Assembly: GCA_002402125.1 (NCBI GenBank)
Contig: NVVG01000127.1
Location: forward strand, 1-11,799
DNA: 11,799 nt
From: Moraxellaceae bacterium
Lineage (GTDB): Bacteria; Pseudomonadota; Gammaproteobacteria; Pseudomonadales; Ketobacteraceae
Direction: 5' to 3'
Part shown: positions 1-7,579 of the stretch, piece by piece
Position numbering within the stretch: position 1 is the stretch's first letter
Layout: the number at the start of each line of letters is the position of its first letter
Translations under genes and position numbers: made by a program
Notes under the pieces: generated by a model
Database searches by the model: none
What the model was told of the DNA's origin: nothing
Seen by the model: the letters and a program-made list of their open reading frames with translations, nothing else

Positions 1-69
1 TATGGAAGGATTAAGCAGGCGCGCAGGGAAACACTGCTTTTAACTAAATATAGGTCTTTGTAGGCTGTC

Positions 70-91
70 ATGCTAAAGACATAATTAGCAT
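70..91. repeat. 7-bp perfect inverted repeat downstream of the operon
   Basis: The arms ATGCTAA (70-76) and TTAGCAT (85-91) are exact reverse complements around an 8-base spacer. The repeat lies beyond the probable operon terminator. No T-run follows it on either strand, so it is not a classical intrinsic terminator. It could be a secondary RNA hairpin or a protein-binding site. The rest of bases 1-127 shows no gene that I can support; a 4-bp GCAG/CTGC hairpin with four T after it (plus strand, 23-41) is too weak to call. Confidence 0.35.
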
Positions 92-127
92 AGAGTACTA
101 ACTAAAAATTATTAGCGGAATTTAGAC

Positions 128-181
128 AAAAAAAGGCTGGCATTAACGTAATTCCAATTAGGTTAATGGAAAACATTAGCC
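128..181 (-). terminator. Probable rho-independent terminator of the XrtA operon
   Basis: Read on the minus strand, an outer GGCT (181-178) can pair with AGCC (138-135). Inside it, CATTAAC (168-162) pairs exactly with GTTAATG (147-141). The inner stem can extend by three further pairs after one mismatch, closing on a 6-base loop. Seven T (134-128) follow the AGCC arm directly. The structure begins about 20 bases after the stop codon of the ligase gene, where an operon terminator is expected. The stem is AT-rich and interrupted, so efficiency is uncertain. Confidence 0.62.
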
Positions 182-200
182 GAGTTCCACCGAGCAACGA

Positions 201-1520
201 TCATGCTTTCCGCAGCTTTTCCTGAGGTTTCAGTACATAGATATTGTACGCGCAGGCGGTAAATAGGATCAACCAAAATAGAACCTCTGCCGTCATTCTG
301 TTCATAAAGGACATTCCGACCATATAAGTTAGCAGGCCCGCTTCTATAGATATTATCTTGAAGTAATCGTCAAAGTTATCGAGTGAAAACAACTGCTGCT
401 TGCATTTATTAGTTGCTCTAAAACACGAAAACAACATCGCCAGGAAGCAGAACAATCCCAGATAGCCTATTTCAGTTAAGGCTTGAAACCAGGTGGAATG
501 AACGCTCCTATATCTACTACCCCCTGTATGTACATCTACCGGAATGTAATCTGGTGCTTTCGCTTGAAATCCCTTATAACCCAATCCAAAAGGATAGTCT
601 TTAGCCATATCTATTGCCGCTATCCAAAAGTACAGACGGGTTGCACCAGACTCCTTTTCAGAAGGTTCATCAGTGCGAATTTCCGTAGTTGTTAGGGTTT
701 TAAGTCGATTAACTGCCGTTTCGTCAAGCAGAAGCAAAACACCACATAATCCCAATACCACGAGCAAAAGCGTATTTCTTTTTTGGTTTTTTCTTTGCAA
801 CTTAGAAAAGTACAAATTACCTAGGAAATACCCCCCCCCTACGAATGTTGCAAGAATCGCACCTCGACTATTAATTAGAACAAGCGCATTTGCAATTAGC
901 GCACCAGCCATCAGCATACCAAATCTGACGCTATTCTTTTTTGACACCCATAGATAATAGAGCGCAATAATTGCTGCAGGCGCTATTGCAACGGCAATAC
1001 CGTTAGATTCCGGTGAATCAATAGTACCAACCCCTTCAACCCGATCGCCGCTATTTCTGCCTGATTGATATGTCAGCAACCCAATGTATGCTGCGCCCGC
1101 TATATATGCATACAAGGAACCGTTGAACGTTTTGGTAGTGTCAATTACTTTGTAAGCAACGCAAATTATTACAACCAGCTTAATAAAATAAACTAAGGCC
1201 TGGCCATGCCGATCAGGAAAGACAGCATATAGGCCCGAGATAATAAAAAGACCGCATACCAAAAAAATCCATTTGAATTGTGGCACTTCAAAAAAACTGT
1301 TTTTATTAAACCTTGAAAAATTCGCAGCAAACATACCTAACATCAGCAACACAACAAAGAAGGAATAACTAATATCTGGGACAAGCTCTCCCCACCACCG
1401 CATTTGGGGGTGCATAAAATAAACAATTTGATACAACATAAATGCGGTCGCAGGATTTCCTGCTAGTGAATGGATAAATCCGCCGACATATACCGACAAA
1501 AAAATTAGAACGGTCAGCAT
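201..1520 (-). CDS. O-antigen ligase/polymerase-like membrane protein, exosortase A-associated
   Basis: This 439-residue polytopic inner-membrane protein has about ten to twelve hydrophobic segments and one large polar loop (about 270-345), the architecture of the Wzy/WaaL family (O-antigen ligase domain). The loop carries the WaaL signature H-S-x9-G-x-x-G: His341, Ser342, Gly352, Gly355. Upstream are an N-S-R-G motif (217-220) and an R-x3-W stretch leading to P-F-G-L-G-Y (310-315). In WaaL-type enzymes the loop His takes part in glycan transfer from undecaprenyl diphosphate. XrtA loci commonly carry a putative 'O-glycosylation ligase', and the N-terminal M-H-P-Q-M-R-W-W-G resembles that group. 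The substrate may be a lipid A-like acceptor, a protein or another glycan chain; the sequence does not decide. The ATG at 1520 has a weak GAGAAG-type ribosome site about 10 bases upstream. It is the last gene of the operon. Three consecutive GGG codons (Gly228-230) form a G9 run. Confidence 0.85.
   Translation of the reverse strand: MLTVLIFLSVYVGGFIHSLAGNPATAFMLYQIVYFMHPQMRWWGELVPDISYSFFVVLLMLGMFAANFSRFNKNSFFEVPQFKWIFLVCGLFIISGLYAVFPDRHGQALVYFIKLVVIICVAYKVIDTTKTFNGSLYAYIAGAAYIGLLTYQSGRNSGDRVEGVGTIDSPESNGIAVAIAPAAIIALYYLWVSKKNSVRFGMLMAGALIANALVLINSRGAILATFVGGGYFLGNLYFSKLQRKNQKRNTLLLVVLGLCGVLLLLDETAVNRLKTLTTTEIRTDEPSEKESGATRLYFWIAAIDMAKDYPFGLGYKGFQAKAPDYIPVDVHTGGSRYRSVHSTWFQALTEIGYLGLFCFLAMLFSCFRATNKCKQQLFSLDNFDDYFKIISIEAGLLTYMVGMSFMNRMTAEVLFWLILFTACAYNIYVLKPQEKLRKA
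831..839. repeat. C9/G9 homopolymer inside the ligase gene
   Basis: There are nine C on the plus strand, read as nine G on the coding strand. They form exactly three Gly codons (228-230, V-G-G-G-Y) in a membrane segment of the ligase-like protein. I noticed no comparable G/C run elsewhere in this AT-leaning window. Gain or loss of one base would shift the frame and remove the downstream catalytic loop with His341. It could be a slipped-strand contingency site or simply an error-prone spot for sequencing. Confidence 0.9.
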
Positions 1521-1580
1521 GAATACAATACTTCTCTTAACATAAATAAAAATTCGCCCATCGTAGCCTTGGGCTGCTAT

Positions 1581-1638
1581 GCATTTCCCTAAATGCTAGG
1601 ACTCTGCCTGCAAAAGCAGACTGAGGCCTAGCATTTAG
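1581..1638 (-). promoter_or_regulatory. Long hairpin with a competing short hairpin in the leader of the ligase gene
   Basis: The arms CTAAATGCTAGG (1589-1600) and CCTAGCATTTAG (1627-1638) are a perfect 12-bp inverted repeat. An inner TCTGC/GCAGA pair (1603-1607 and 1615-1619) can extend the stem. A third copy of the core, GCATTT (1581-1586), can instead pair with AAATGC (1591-1596) around 4 bases. In the minus-strand transcript the middle arm can therefore pair with either neighbour, giving mutually exclusive hairpins, a layout seen in attenuators. The element starts 9 bases after the stop of the HzsA-related gene and ends about 60 bases before the ligase start. No U-run follows, so it is not a standard terminator. 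It could be an mRNA-stabilising or processing hairpin, or an operator. Its role is unknown. Confidence 0.6.
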
Positions 1639-1646
1639 AATTAGCT

Positions 1647-4625
1647 TTAAGGGTTGGAGCCTATTACTATATTTTTTGGGAATTTCGGTGGGCTTGGAGG
1701 TGCCGAAAAAATCACCTTGCGTTTGTCTACAGCCAAATTCCCAGCTAAATCTCTTACAGAAACAGTAACCAGGTATTCCGAATCGAATTCAATGTCTCCA
1801 GGTGCTGGTATATCTAAAACACCAGCACTGTTTACTTGATCAGGTTGCACCGTTATTTCTACTAGGGCACCCGGGACACCGCCATTTAGTTTTGCATAAT
1901 TAATTTCCAGCGTTGATAGATCTACCCCTGATTTTGCGTCTGCAAACCCAATACTCCAAGAATTAGTACTTTCACTGTAGCCTCGCTTGGGTCTAAAAAC
2001 ATTGATAACGGGAAGCTGGTTATCGTTGGTATAACCAAAGCCTGCTGGATCGGGGAAATCAATTGCCCCACCTAAATCGACCCATCGGGCAACCATTCTT
2101 TTTTCACTATCCGTTAATGTTAACGATGGGTGCGACTGAGGATAGTCTACATCTTCAACACGATCGCTATTGCTGCGGCCATCTAAACGCTGACCATAGG
2201 CAACCCAGACTAACAGGCTTTCTCTAGCTTGAGGTACTCGAATATATTTACTACGCTGGGGCAATGAGTACCTGCTACCGTCTGATTTCTTATTGTTAGT
2301 CAAAACACCCCAAGCATCATCGTTACCTTCACCATCTAAAATTAGCCCGCCATTATTCCCTCCTCCGGCATGGCAAGAGACACAATTAGCATTGAGAATA
2401 GGGAGAACATCTCTGTTAAATTCGACATCCAATGAGTGATTATCAGAAAAAGTTACGCCTGAGGAGGATAGAAGAGGTATACCTTTCGTTAAGTCCCACA
2501 TGCCGCCAGCAATTCTTAGATCTTTTTCAGCAACACCAGCAACCTTTCCTATGGGTGCCTGCAGTCCGGCTTGCGTCGTAGAAAAATCTAAAGGTTCTAT
2601 TGAATGCGCATGACAACCCCCACAATCAGTACGATTTTCACCTGATTTTAGTGCTCGCCAGGTTAGCTCACTCACAAGAGTCATACCGTTTTTATCCAGT
2701 GTCTGAATGAAAAACGGCGTTTCTGCTGGTATTTTTGCAGCCCAAGAGGTATCAGGGTTACCCTGGCCATCAATAACGTCCTTGTGTGTCAGTGGAAATT
2801 CTCCAATTATTTCCCAGCGCTCATTATGTAATGAACCATAGTGAGCAACAACATCATCCAACCTAACATCATTCAAATAGCGGGTTATAGGGTCCCATTC
2901 GGCTCTACCAACCCACTTACGAATTGGTTTTGTAAACGGTTTTGGAGGTGTCGCTACAATTCTTACGGCATATATATCGTCATTGGTAAATAGCCCCGCT
3001 TCCGCACCCTGAATTCTCCAACTACCATCATGGATTTCCCTAGAGGTACTTGGCTGGAATTTCCCTGGTCCATCAGATGGATCCATATTGTACATTGAAG
3101 AAGTCCCTACAATTCCAGCGGCCTCTCCTTCTTGCAGTCGATCATCAACTTCGTCAGCAATTGTTGGCAATAACTCGGGTTTTTGCTGGCCATAAACCTC
3201 CTGATAACTAACAACAGCTCTGGGCCAAATTTCATTGTAGGCTGGATTATTCTTTATCATTACTAATTTATTAGGATTATCTACCACCGAAGACGCTGCA
3301 TCTCGAATCATATAGATTCCCGATTTTAACGCTTCACATAGATTCTTTGAGGCGCAGGCTGCATCAAAATGGTTTACTGAACCTGTAGAATAAGCAACGA
3401 GCAAATCCCCTGACTTTGTTGCGGAGGGCATTGAATATTTCCCTGACAAGTTAGGTGCAGGCACATCTGAGGGCGTTGTATGAGGCGTTAAATTAGTTGT
3501 ACCCTTTCGATCAAACTCTCTATAACTAATCTTATAATTACTGCCAAAAGGTTGAGTCTCATCAATGGATTTTCGAAGGAAATCAGGGCCATCAGAGGAT
3601 ATCGGAAAACGCAACAACGCACCAAAACCATAATCAAAGGAAGGGTAATACCAACCAGACACAACCTGTTCGTCTGCAAGCTGTGTGACAAAGTGTTCTA
3701 AATTCTTATGGTGATCATGTGGTTCTGTAAACTGTTTTAAGTCTGTGCCATCTGGATTAACCGTAAACAACGAGGTCATCGAATACAGGAATTTATTCGC
3801 TGCATCTTGCCAAGTTGAGAAGATAATTCTACCGTCTTTTAACTGGAATGGATGCTGTACCATGTGTAATGAACCGGTCTCTAACCGGTGTAGATTCGCC
3901 AGCCCTGCTGTTGACATCGAACCGTTATGATCATCCATAACATACAACTGTTGCATGCTACCCCGTACTACCGCATTCGTATCTGGATCAAAAGCTGTTA
4001 GCCCTGCTCGATTAGAAGTGAACATGAGCCGACCATCTGCCAAGGGAATAGGGGCCATATCCCTGATTCCTCGCATACTTGCCTGATCATGAGCGCTGGT
4101 TGTATTTCCTGCATATTGCTGGCTTTCAAAACCATCATCAAATGTGAGTCGAATCGGTGTATAGGGTGTTCCCTTACTGAGATCAATTTTATAGATCCAA
4201 CTTGCACTTTCCTGTGTGCCGCTTTCAATAAAGCTGTAATAAACGATTCGGCCATCATAAGAAATGAAAGGGTCCATTACGCTGCATAACTCACAATCAA
4301 CTAGAATCACCTCTGAACCATTAGGCTTCAACAACATCAAATCTGCTCCCGCAGCGATGTCATAGGCGTGTTCGCCCTGGGGAATAGTTACATAGGGGCT
4401 ATTTTCTCCAACCGCAGGATAGCGTACATAAACAATATCGTAATCAACGCCAACATCACTTGGTATTGCCTGTGATGTTGATACCAGCAATCCTGAAAAG
4501 ATCACCGTTGCTAGCATGTGGCAAAGGGCTTGTTTCAAACTGCCTTTAACTCCTGACATTATTGACTTCTCGCTCCAAAAACTCATTCGACACCAAGTAT
4601 TTTGCATATTTACTAATATATTCAT
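1647..4625 (-). CDS. Exported dihaem c-type cytochrome with beta-propeller, HzsA-related protein
   Basis: The protein has 992 residues from the ATG at 4625. A hydrophobic export signal (about 33-53) ends in S-Q-A, predicting a periplasmic or secreted mature form. Residues about 115-470 contain repeated D-G-R-[IL]-x-[FY] strands (for example at 124, 198 and 264), typical of PD40/TolB-like beta-propeller blades. Two covalent haem motifs follow: C668-G-G-C671-H672 (bases 2610-2624) and C748-V-S-C751-H752 (bases 2370-2384). The second sits in D-V-L-P-I-L-x-x-N-C, as in planctomycete-type cytochrome c domains. An Ig-like beta domain (about 873-975) closes the protein. The order propeller then two haems matches the hydrazine synthase alpha subunit, and I recall such proteins being annotated 'HzsA-related'. 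True hydrazine synthesis is unlikely: no beta or gamma subunit genes are present. The mature part has exactly eight Cys: four for haem, plus C111/C114 and C424/C430. There is no PEP-CTERM tail. Substrate and role are unknown. It lies between manB and the ligase, probably co-transcribed. Confidence 0.8.
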   Translation of the reverse strand: MNILVNMQNTWCRMSFWSEKSIMSGVKGSLKQALCHMLATVIFSGLLVSTSQAIPSDVGVDYDIVYVRYPAVGENSPYVTIPQGEHAYDIAAGADLMLLKPNGSEVILVDCELCSVMDPFISYDGRIVYYSFIESGTQESASWIYKIDLSKGTPYTPIRLTFDDGFESQQYAGNTTSAHDQASMRGIRDMAPIPLADGRLMFTSNRAGLTAFDPDTNAVVRGSMQQLYVMDDHNGSMSTAGLANLHRLETGSLHMVQHPFQLKDGRIIFSTWQDAANKFLYSMTSLFTVNPDGTDLKQFTEPHDHHKNLEHFVTQLADEQVVSGWYYPSFDYGFGALLRFPISSDGPDFLRKSIDETQPFGSNYKISYREFDRKGTTNLTPHTTPSDVPAPNLSGKYSMPSATKSGDLLVAYSTGSVNHFDAACASKNLCEALKSGIYMIRDAASSVVDNPNKLVMIKNNPAYNEIWPRAVVSYQEVYGQQKPELLPTIADEVDDRLQEGEAAGIVGTSSMYNMDPSDGPGKFQPSTSREIHDGSWRIQGAEAGLFTNDDIYAVRIVATPPKPFTKPIRKWVGRAEWDPITRYLNDVRLDDVVAHYGSLHNERWEIIGEFPLTHKDVIDGQGNPDTSWAAKIPAETPFFIQTLDKNGMTLVSELTWRALKSGENRTDCGGCHAHSIEPLDFSTTQAGLQAPIGKVAGVAEKDLRIAGGMWDLTKGIPLLSSSGVTFSDNHSLDVEFNRDVLPILNANCVSCHAGGGNNGGLILDGEGNDDAWGVLTNNKKSDGSRYSLPQRSKYIRVPQARESLLVWVAYGQRLDGRSNSDRVEDVDYPQSHPSLTLTDSEKRMVARWVDLGGAIDFPDPAGFGYTNDNQLPVINVFRPKRGYSESTNSWSIGFADAKSGVDLSTLEINYAKLNGGVPGALVEITVQPDQVNSAGVLDIPAPGDIEFDSEYLVTVSVRDLAGNLAVDKRKVIFSAPPSPPKFPKNIVIGSNP

Positions 4626-4630
4626 CAAGA

Positions 4631-4635
4631 CTCCT
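4631..4635 (-). promoter_or_regulatory. Ribosome binding site that decides the HzsA-related start
   Basis: AGGAG on the minus strand lies 5 bases before the ATG at 4625 and only 2 bases before the TTG at 4628, so the ATG is the better start. However, the protein from this ATG has about 22 residues in front of what looks like a normal signal peptide beginning at the internal ATG at 4559. That ATG has a weaker AGAAG site about 6 bases upstream. Both starts are in frame, and the internal one would give a 970-residue protein. Confidence 0.6.
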
Positions 4636-4712
4636 ACTAACGAATTTTTGAAGTACTGTTTGCTTAGCGGTTTGGCTCTATAACAAACTAGTGTAGTACC
4701 TTACAGGATGTA

Positions 4713-4726
4713 GTGGTATTAACCAC
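4713..4726. repeat. 5-bp inverted repeat in the manB / HzsA-related gap
   Basis: GTGGT (4713-4717) and ACCAC (4722-4726) flank ATTA, forming a small symmetric site about 30 bases after the manB stop. The gap (4626-4754, about 129 bases) is the longest but one between genes here. I see no U-run for termination and no convincing -35/-10 pair. The site could be a weak hairpin or an operator, and the gap may house a promoter that I cannot recognise. Confidence 0.3.
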
Positions 4727-4754
4727 GTCACATAGTATTGCATCCACGAAGTAA

Positions 4755-6143
4755 TTAACTATTACCTCGGAGCAAAGCCAACAGTTCTGCGGTCTTTAGT
4801 TTCATGAGGGCAAAATTCCCTTTGGATTCAACGTTCAAGCGCACCACAGGCTCCGTGTTTGAGGAACGCAAACTGAACCGCCACTCACCTTCTGGACCGG
4901 CAAACGAAAGGCTTATTCCATCGGTATGGTCAATACTGACTGCCGATTCCTGATAAGCGATAAGAACCCGATCAATCGACGCTTTAGGGTCCTCTAACTT
5001 AGAGTTAATCTCCCCTGAGGATGGATAGGCCTCAATGCGTGCGGATACCATCTCTGAAAGTGAGGTTTTTTGTACACATAGCAGTTCTGAGACCAGTAAC
5101 CACGGGATCATGCCGCTATCACAATAGGCAAAATCTCTAAAATAATGATGAGCACTCATTTCACCGCCATATACGGCATCTTCTTTACGCATCCGCTCTT
5201 TGATGAAGGCGTGGCTGGTTTTGCATAGAATCGCCTCACCGCCTCCTGCTTCGACGATATCTATGGTATTCCAGGTTAAGCGTGGGTCATGGATGATTTT
5301 GGCGCCAGGATTTTTCTTTAAGAAGGCTTCCGCCAATAGACCTACTATGTAGTAGCCCTCTATGAAGTCGCCGCTTGCATCAAAAAGAAAACATCGGTCA
5401 AAATCACCATCCCAAGCGATACCCATATCTGCTCCATGTTCACGTACAGCATTGGCGGTGTCATCTCTGTTCTCTGGTAGCAGCGGATTGGGAATTCCAT
5501 TGGGAAATGTTGCATCTGGCTGATGATGGACTTTGATGAACTCTATTGGAACACCTTGTTTTTTGAAGCGTATTTCAATCTCATCGATTACGTGTCCGGC
5601 GGCACCATTACCGGAATTCACTACCAATTTTAACGGGGTGATATTGCTTGGTTGGATATAAGTAAGAAGGTGATCGACGTATTCGGTTAATGTTGATTGC
5701 TTGTTGTATTCGCCTCTTTGGGCTGGGTCGACTTCAGGGAAGTTATTTTCTTCCGCTAAACGCTGAATGTCATTTAGACCGGTATCACCTGAAATTGGTT
5801 TACTGTCTTCTCGCACCAATTTCATGCCATTGTAGTCCATTGGATTGTGCGATGCGGTAACTTCGATGCCACCGTCGGCCTTGAGGTATTTTGTGGCAAA
5901 ATAGATTTCTTCTGTACCTACCATGCCAATATCAATTACGTTGCTGCCGGCATCTTGCAGGCCTTTTGCCAGTGATTGTTTTAGGGATTCTGATGTTGCG
6001 CGCATGTCGCCACCCACTACCACCACTTTTGGCTTTAGGTATTCTCCGAAAGCTCGGCCGATACGATAGGCTATTTCATCATTTAGCTCGGTGCCTAGTT
6101 GCCCTCTTATATCGTAGGCTTTAAAACAGGTCAGTTTTTTCAT
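4755..6143 (-). CDS. manB: Phosphomannomutase (ManB/CpsG type)
   Basis: The enzyme interconverts mannose-6-phosphate and mannose-1-phosphate in the cytoplasm, the middle step of GDP-mannose supply. The 462 residues match the usual length of alpha-D-phosphohexomutases, and all four active-site loops are visible. The phosphoserine loop is T-A-S-H-N-P (96-101, Ser98). The metal loop is D-G-D-F-D-R (245-250). The sugar-binding loop is G-E-M-S-A-H-H (327-333). The C-terminal phosphate-binding loop is [10 protein letters not shown] (426-435). The F in the metal loop is common in the CpsG/ManB subgroup. The G-E-M-S sugar loop fits mannose/glucose mutases rather than GlmM. Some relatives (AlgC) also act on glucose phosphates, so dual activity cannot be excluded. 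The start overlaps the manC stop by 4 bases (ATGA, 6140-6143), implying coupled translation. Confidence 0.93.
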   Translation of the reverse strand: MKKLTCFKAYDIRGQLGTELNDEIAYRIGRAFGEYLKPKVVVVGGDMRATSESLKQSLAKGLQDAGSNVIDIGMVGTEEIYFATKYLKADGGIEVTASHNPMDYNGMKLVREDSKPISGDTGLNDIQRLAEENNFPEVDPAQRGEYNKQSTLTEYVDHLLTYIQPSNITPLKLVVNSGNGAAGHVIDEIEIRFKKQGVPIEFIKVHHQPDATFPNGIPNPLLPENRDDTANAVREHGADMGIAWDGDFDRCFLFDASGDFIEGYYIVGLLAEAFLKKNPGAKIIHDPRLTWNTIDIVEAGGGEAILCKTSHAFIKERMRKEDAVYGGEMSAHHYFRDFAYCDSGMIPWLLVSELLCVQKTSLSEMVSARIEAYPSSGEINSKLEDPKASIDRVLIAYQESAVSIDHTDGISLSFAGPEGEWRFSLRSSNTEPVVRLNVESKGNFALMKLKTAELLALLRGNS

Positions 6144-7579
6144 GATTTTGCTCGCCCGTAGATGTCTTCAAAACGCACAATATCATCCTCACCAAGATAA
6201 GAGCCTGACTGCACTTCAATTAATTCTAATGGCACCTTGCCGGGGTTTTCTAAGGAATGTTTTACCCCTAGTGGAATGTAGGTTGATTCATTTTCAGTAA
6301 CTAAAAAGGTCTTTTCGCCGTTGGTGACTTTTGCTGTACCTGAAACTACAACCCAATGTTCGGCACGATGATGGTGCATTTGCAGGCTGAGTTTGGCTCC
6401 GGGTTTAACGGTAATGCGTTTTACCTGGTAGCGATCTCCGCTATTAATGGAGTCGTATTTGCCCCAGGGGCGGTAGACTTCTCGGTGCAATTTATACTCG
6501 CTGCGGTCTTCCGCTTTGAGTTGTTCTACTATTTTTTTGACGTCTTGCACATGGCTCTTAGCAGCTACCAAAATAGCATCTTTGGTATCTACTACAATTA
6601 GATCATCCAGCCCTATCAGAGAAATTAGTCGCTCTTCTCCGTAGACCAGGCAGTTTTTGCTATCACGGGCAATCACATCTCCGCGGGTTACATTGCCATC
6701 TTTGTCTTTATCTCCAATCTCCCATAATGCGGTCCAGGAGCCGACATCACTCCAGCCGGCATCCATTGGTACGACAACGGCGCCATCGGTTTTTTCCATT
6801 ACGGCATAATCGATCGACTCGTCGGGGCATTGCTCAAACGCTTCTGCATCTAAACGCACAAAATCCATGTCTTGATTGGTGCTTTTAAGGGACTGCTCGC
6901 AAGCGGTTGCTATATCTGGGCGGAATTGACGTAATTCCTGCAAATAACGACTAGCACGGAACAAAAACATGCCGCTATTCCAGTAGTACTCTCCACTGTC
7001 CAAATAACCCTGGGCTGCGGTTGCATCGGGTTTTTCGACAAACTCTTTTACTTCAAAACCATCACTTACGCTGTTGCCCCGACGTATATAACCATAACCT
7101 GTGTGTGCTTCCGTTGGTACTATGCCAAAGGTCACTAGTTTACCTTGTTCCGCTAAGGGTATAGCGCGTTGCACTGCAGCGGTAAATGCGGCTTGGTCTC
7201 TTATGTCGTGATCGGCGGCTAATACCAACAAAATAGGATCATCATCCGCTTTGGGATTTGCGCTATTGAGTGTATTAGATAGCTGTGCGGCAATCGCGAT
7301 AGCTGGGGCGGTGTTTCTACCAACAGGCTCCAACACTATCGGGCCCATTTTATTGATGGCGCGTAACTGTTCAGCGACGATAAATCGGTGTTCTTCGTTG
7401 CAAATTGTGAGCGGCGGCATAATGTCTAACGATGACAGGCGCTGTACGGTTGTTTGCAGCATGGTTGATGCATCGGAAGCGCTGCCGGTTAATGCTAAAA
7501 ACTGTTTAGGGTGTAGTGATCGAGACAAAGGCCAAAGCCGACTACCAGAACCGCCCGCCATAATTACAGGTAAAATCAT
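6140..7579 (-). CDS. manC: Bifunctional mannose-1-phosphate guanylyltransferase / mannose-6-phosphate isomerase
   Basis: The 479-residue protein matches type II GMP-PMI enzymes (ManC/CpsB/AlgA/XanB). The N-terminal nucleotidyltransferase domain has the pyrophosphorylase signature [14 protein letters not shown] (7-20), P-K-Q-F (24-27) and the sugar-binding F-V-E-K-P-D (180-185). The C-terminal cupin (about 365-475) has the isomerase metal-site residues in [10 protein letters not shown] (400-409) and P-L-G-V-K-H (436-441). It therefore isomerises fructose-6-phosphate to mannose-6-phosphate and also joins mannose-1-phosphate to GTP, giving GDP-mannose. With ManB next to it the whole route is present. 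It overlaps the glycosyltransferase stop by ATGA (7576-7579) and manB by ATGA (6140-6143). The ribosome site is weak (a GGAAA-like run), consistent with reinitiation after the upstream gene. Confidence 0.95.
   Translation of the reverse strand: MILPVIMAGGSGSRLWPLSRSLHPKQFLALTGSASDASTMLQTTVQRLSSLDIMPPLTICNEEHRFIVAEQLRAINKMGPIVLEPVGRNTAPAIAIAAQLSNTLNSANPKADDDPILLVLAADHDIRDQAAFTAAVQRAIPLAEQGKLVTFGIVPTEAHTGYGYIRRGNSVSDGFEVKEFVEKPDATAAQGYLDSGEYYWNSGMFLFRASRYLQELRQFRPDIATACEQSLKSTNQDMDFVRLDAEAFEQCPDESIDYAVMEKTDGAVVVPMDAGWSDVGSWTALWEIGDKDKDGNVTRGDVIARDSKNCLVYGEERLISLIGLDDLIVVDTKDAILVAAKSHVQDVKKIVEQLKAEDRSEYKLHREVYRPWGKYDSINSGDRYQVKRITVKPGAKLSLQMHHHRAEHWVVVSGTAKVTNGEKTFLVTENESTYIPLGVKHSLENPGKVPLELIEVQSGSYLGEDDIVRFEDIYGRAKS

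Noticed and set aside
1589..1638. Intrinsic terminator between the HzsA-related and ligase genes
   Set aside because: The stem is strong, but the bases after it on the minus strand are GGGAAATGC, with no U-run.
1647..1730. PEP-CTERM sorting tail on the HzsA-related protein
   Set aside because: The C-terminus is proline-rich (P-P-S-P-P-K) with no hydrophobic segment and no terminal basic cluster.
1647..4625. Genuine hydrazine synthase and anammox metabolism
   Set aside because: There are no beta/gamma subunit genes or other anammox genes, and the setting is an XrtA glycan locus. Only the fold-level resemblance of one subunit is supported.
4626..4628. TTG as start codon of the HzsA-related gene
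   Set aside because: It lies only 2 bases from the AGGAG site and is immediately followed by an in-frame ATG with better spacing.
4933..5412. D-G-D-F-D-R instead of D-G-D-G-D-R in ManB as a damaged metal site
   Set aside because: Phe at that position is common in CpsG/ManB-type phosphomannomutases, and the other three loops are intact.
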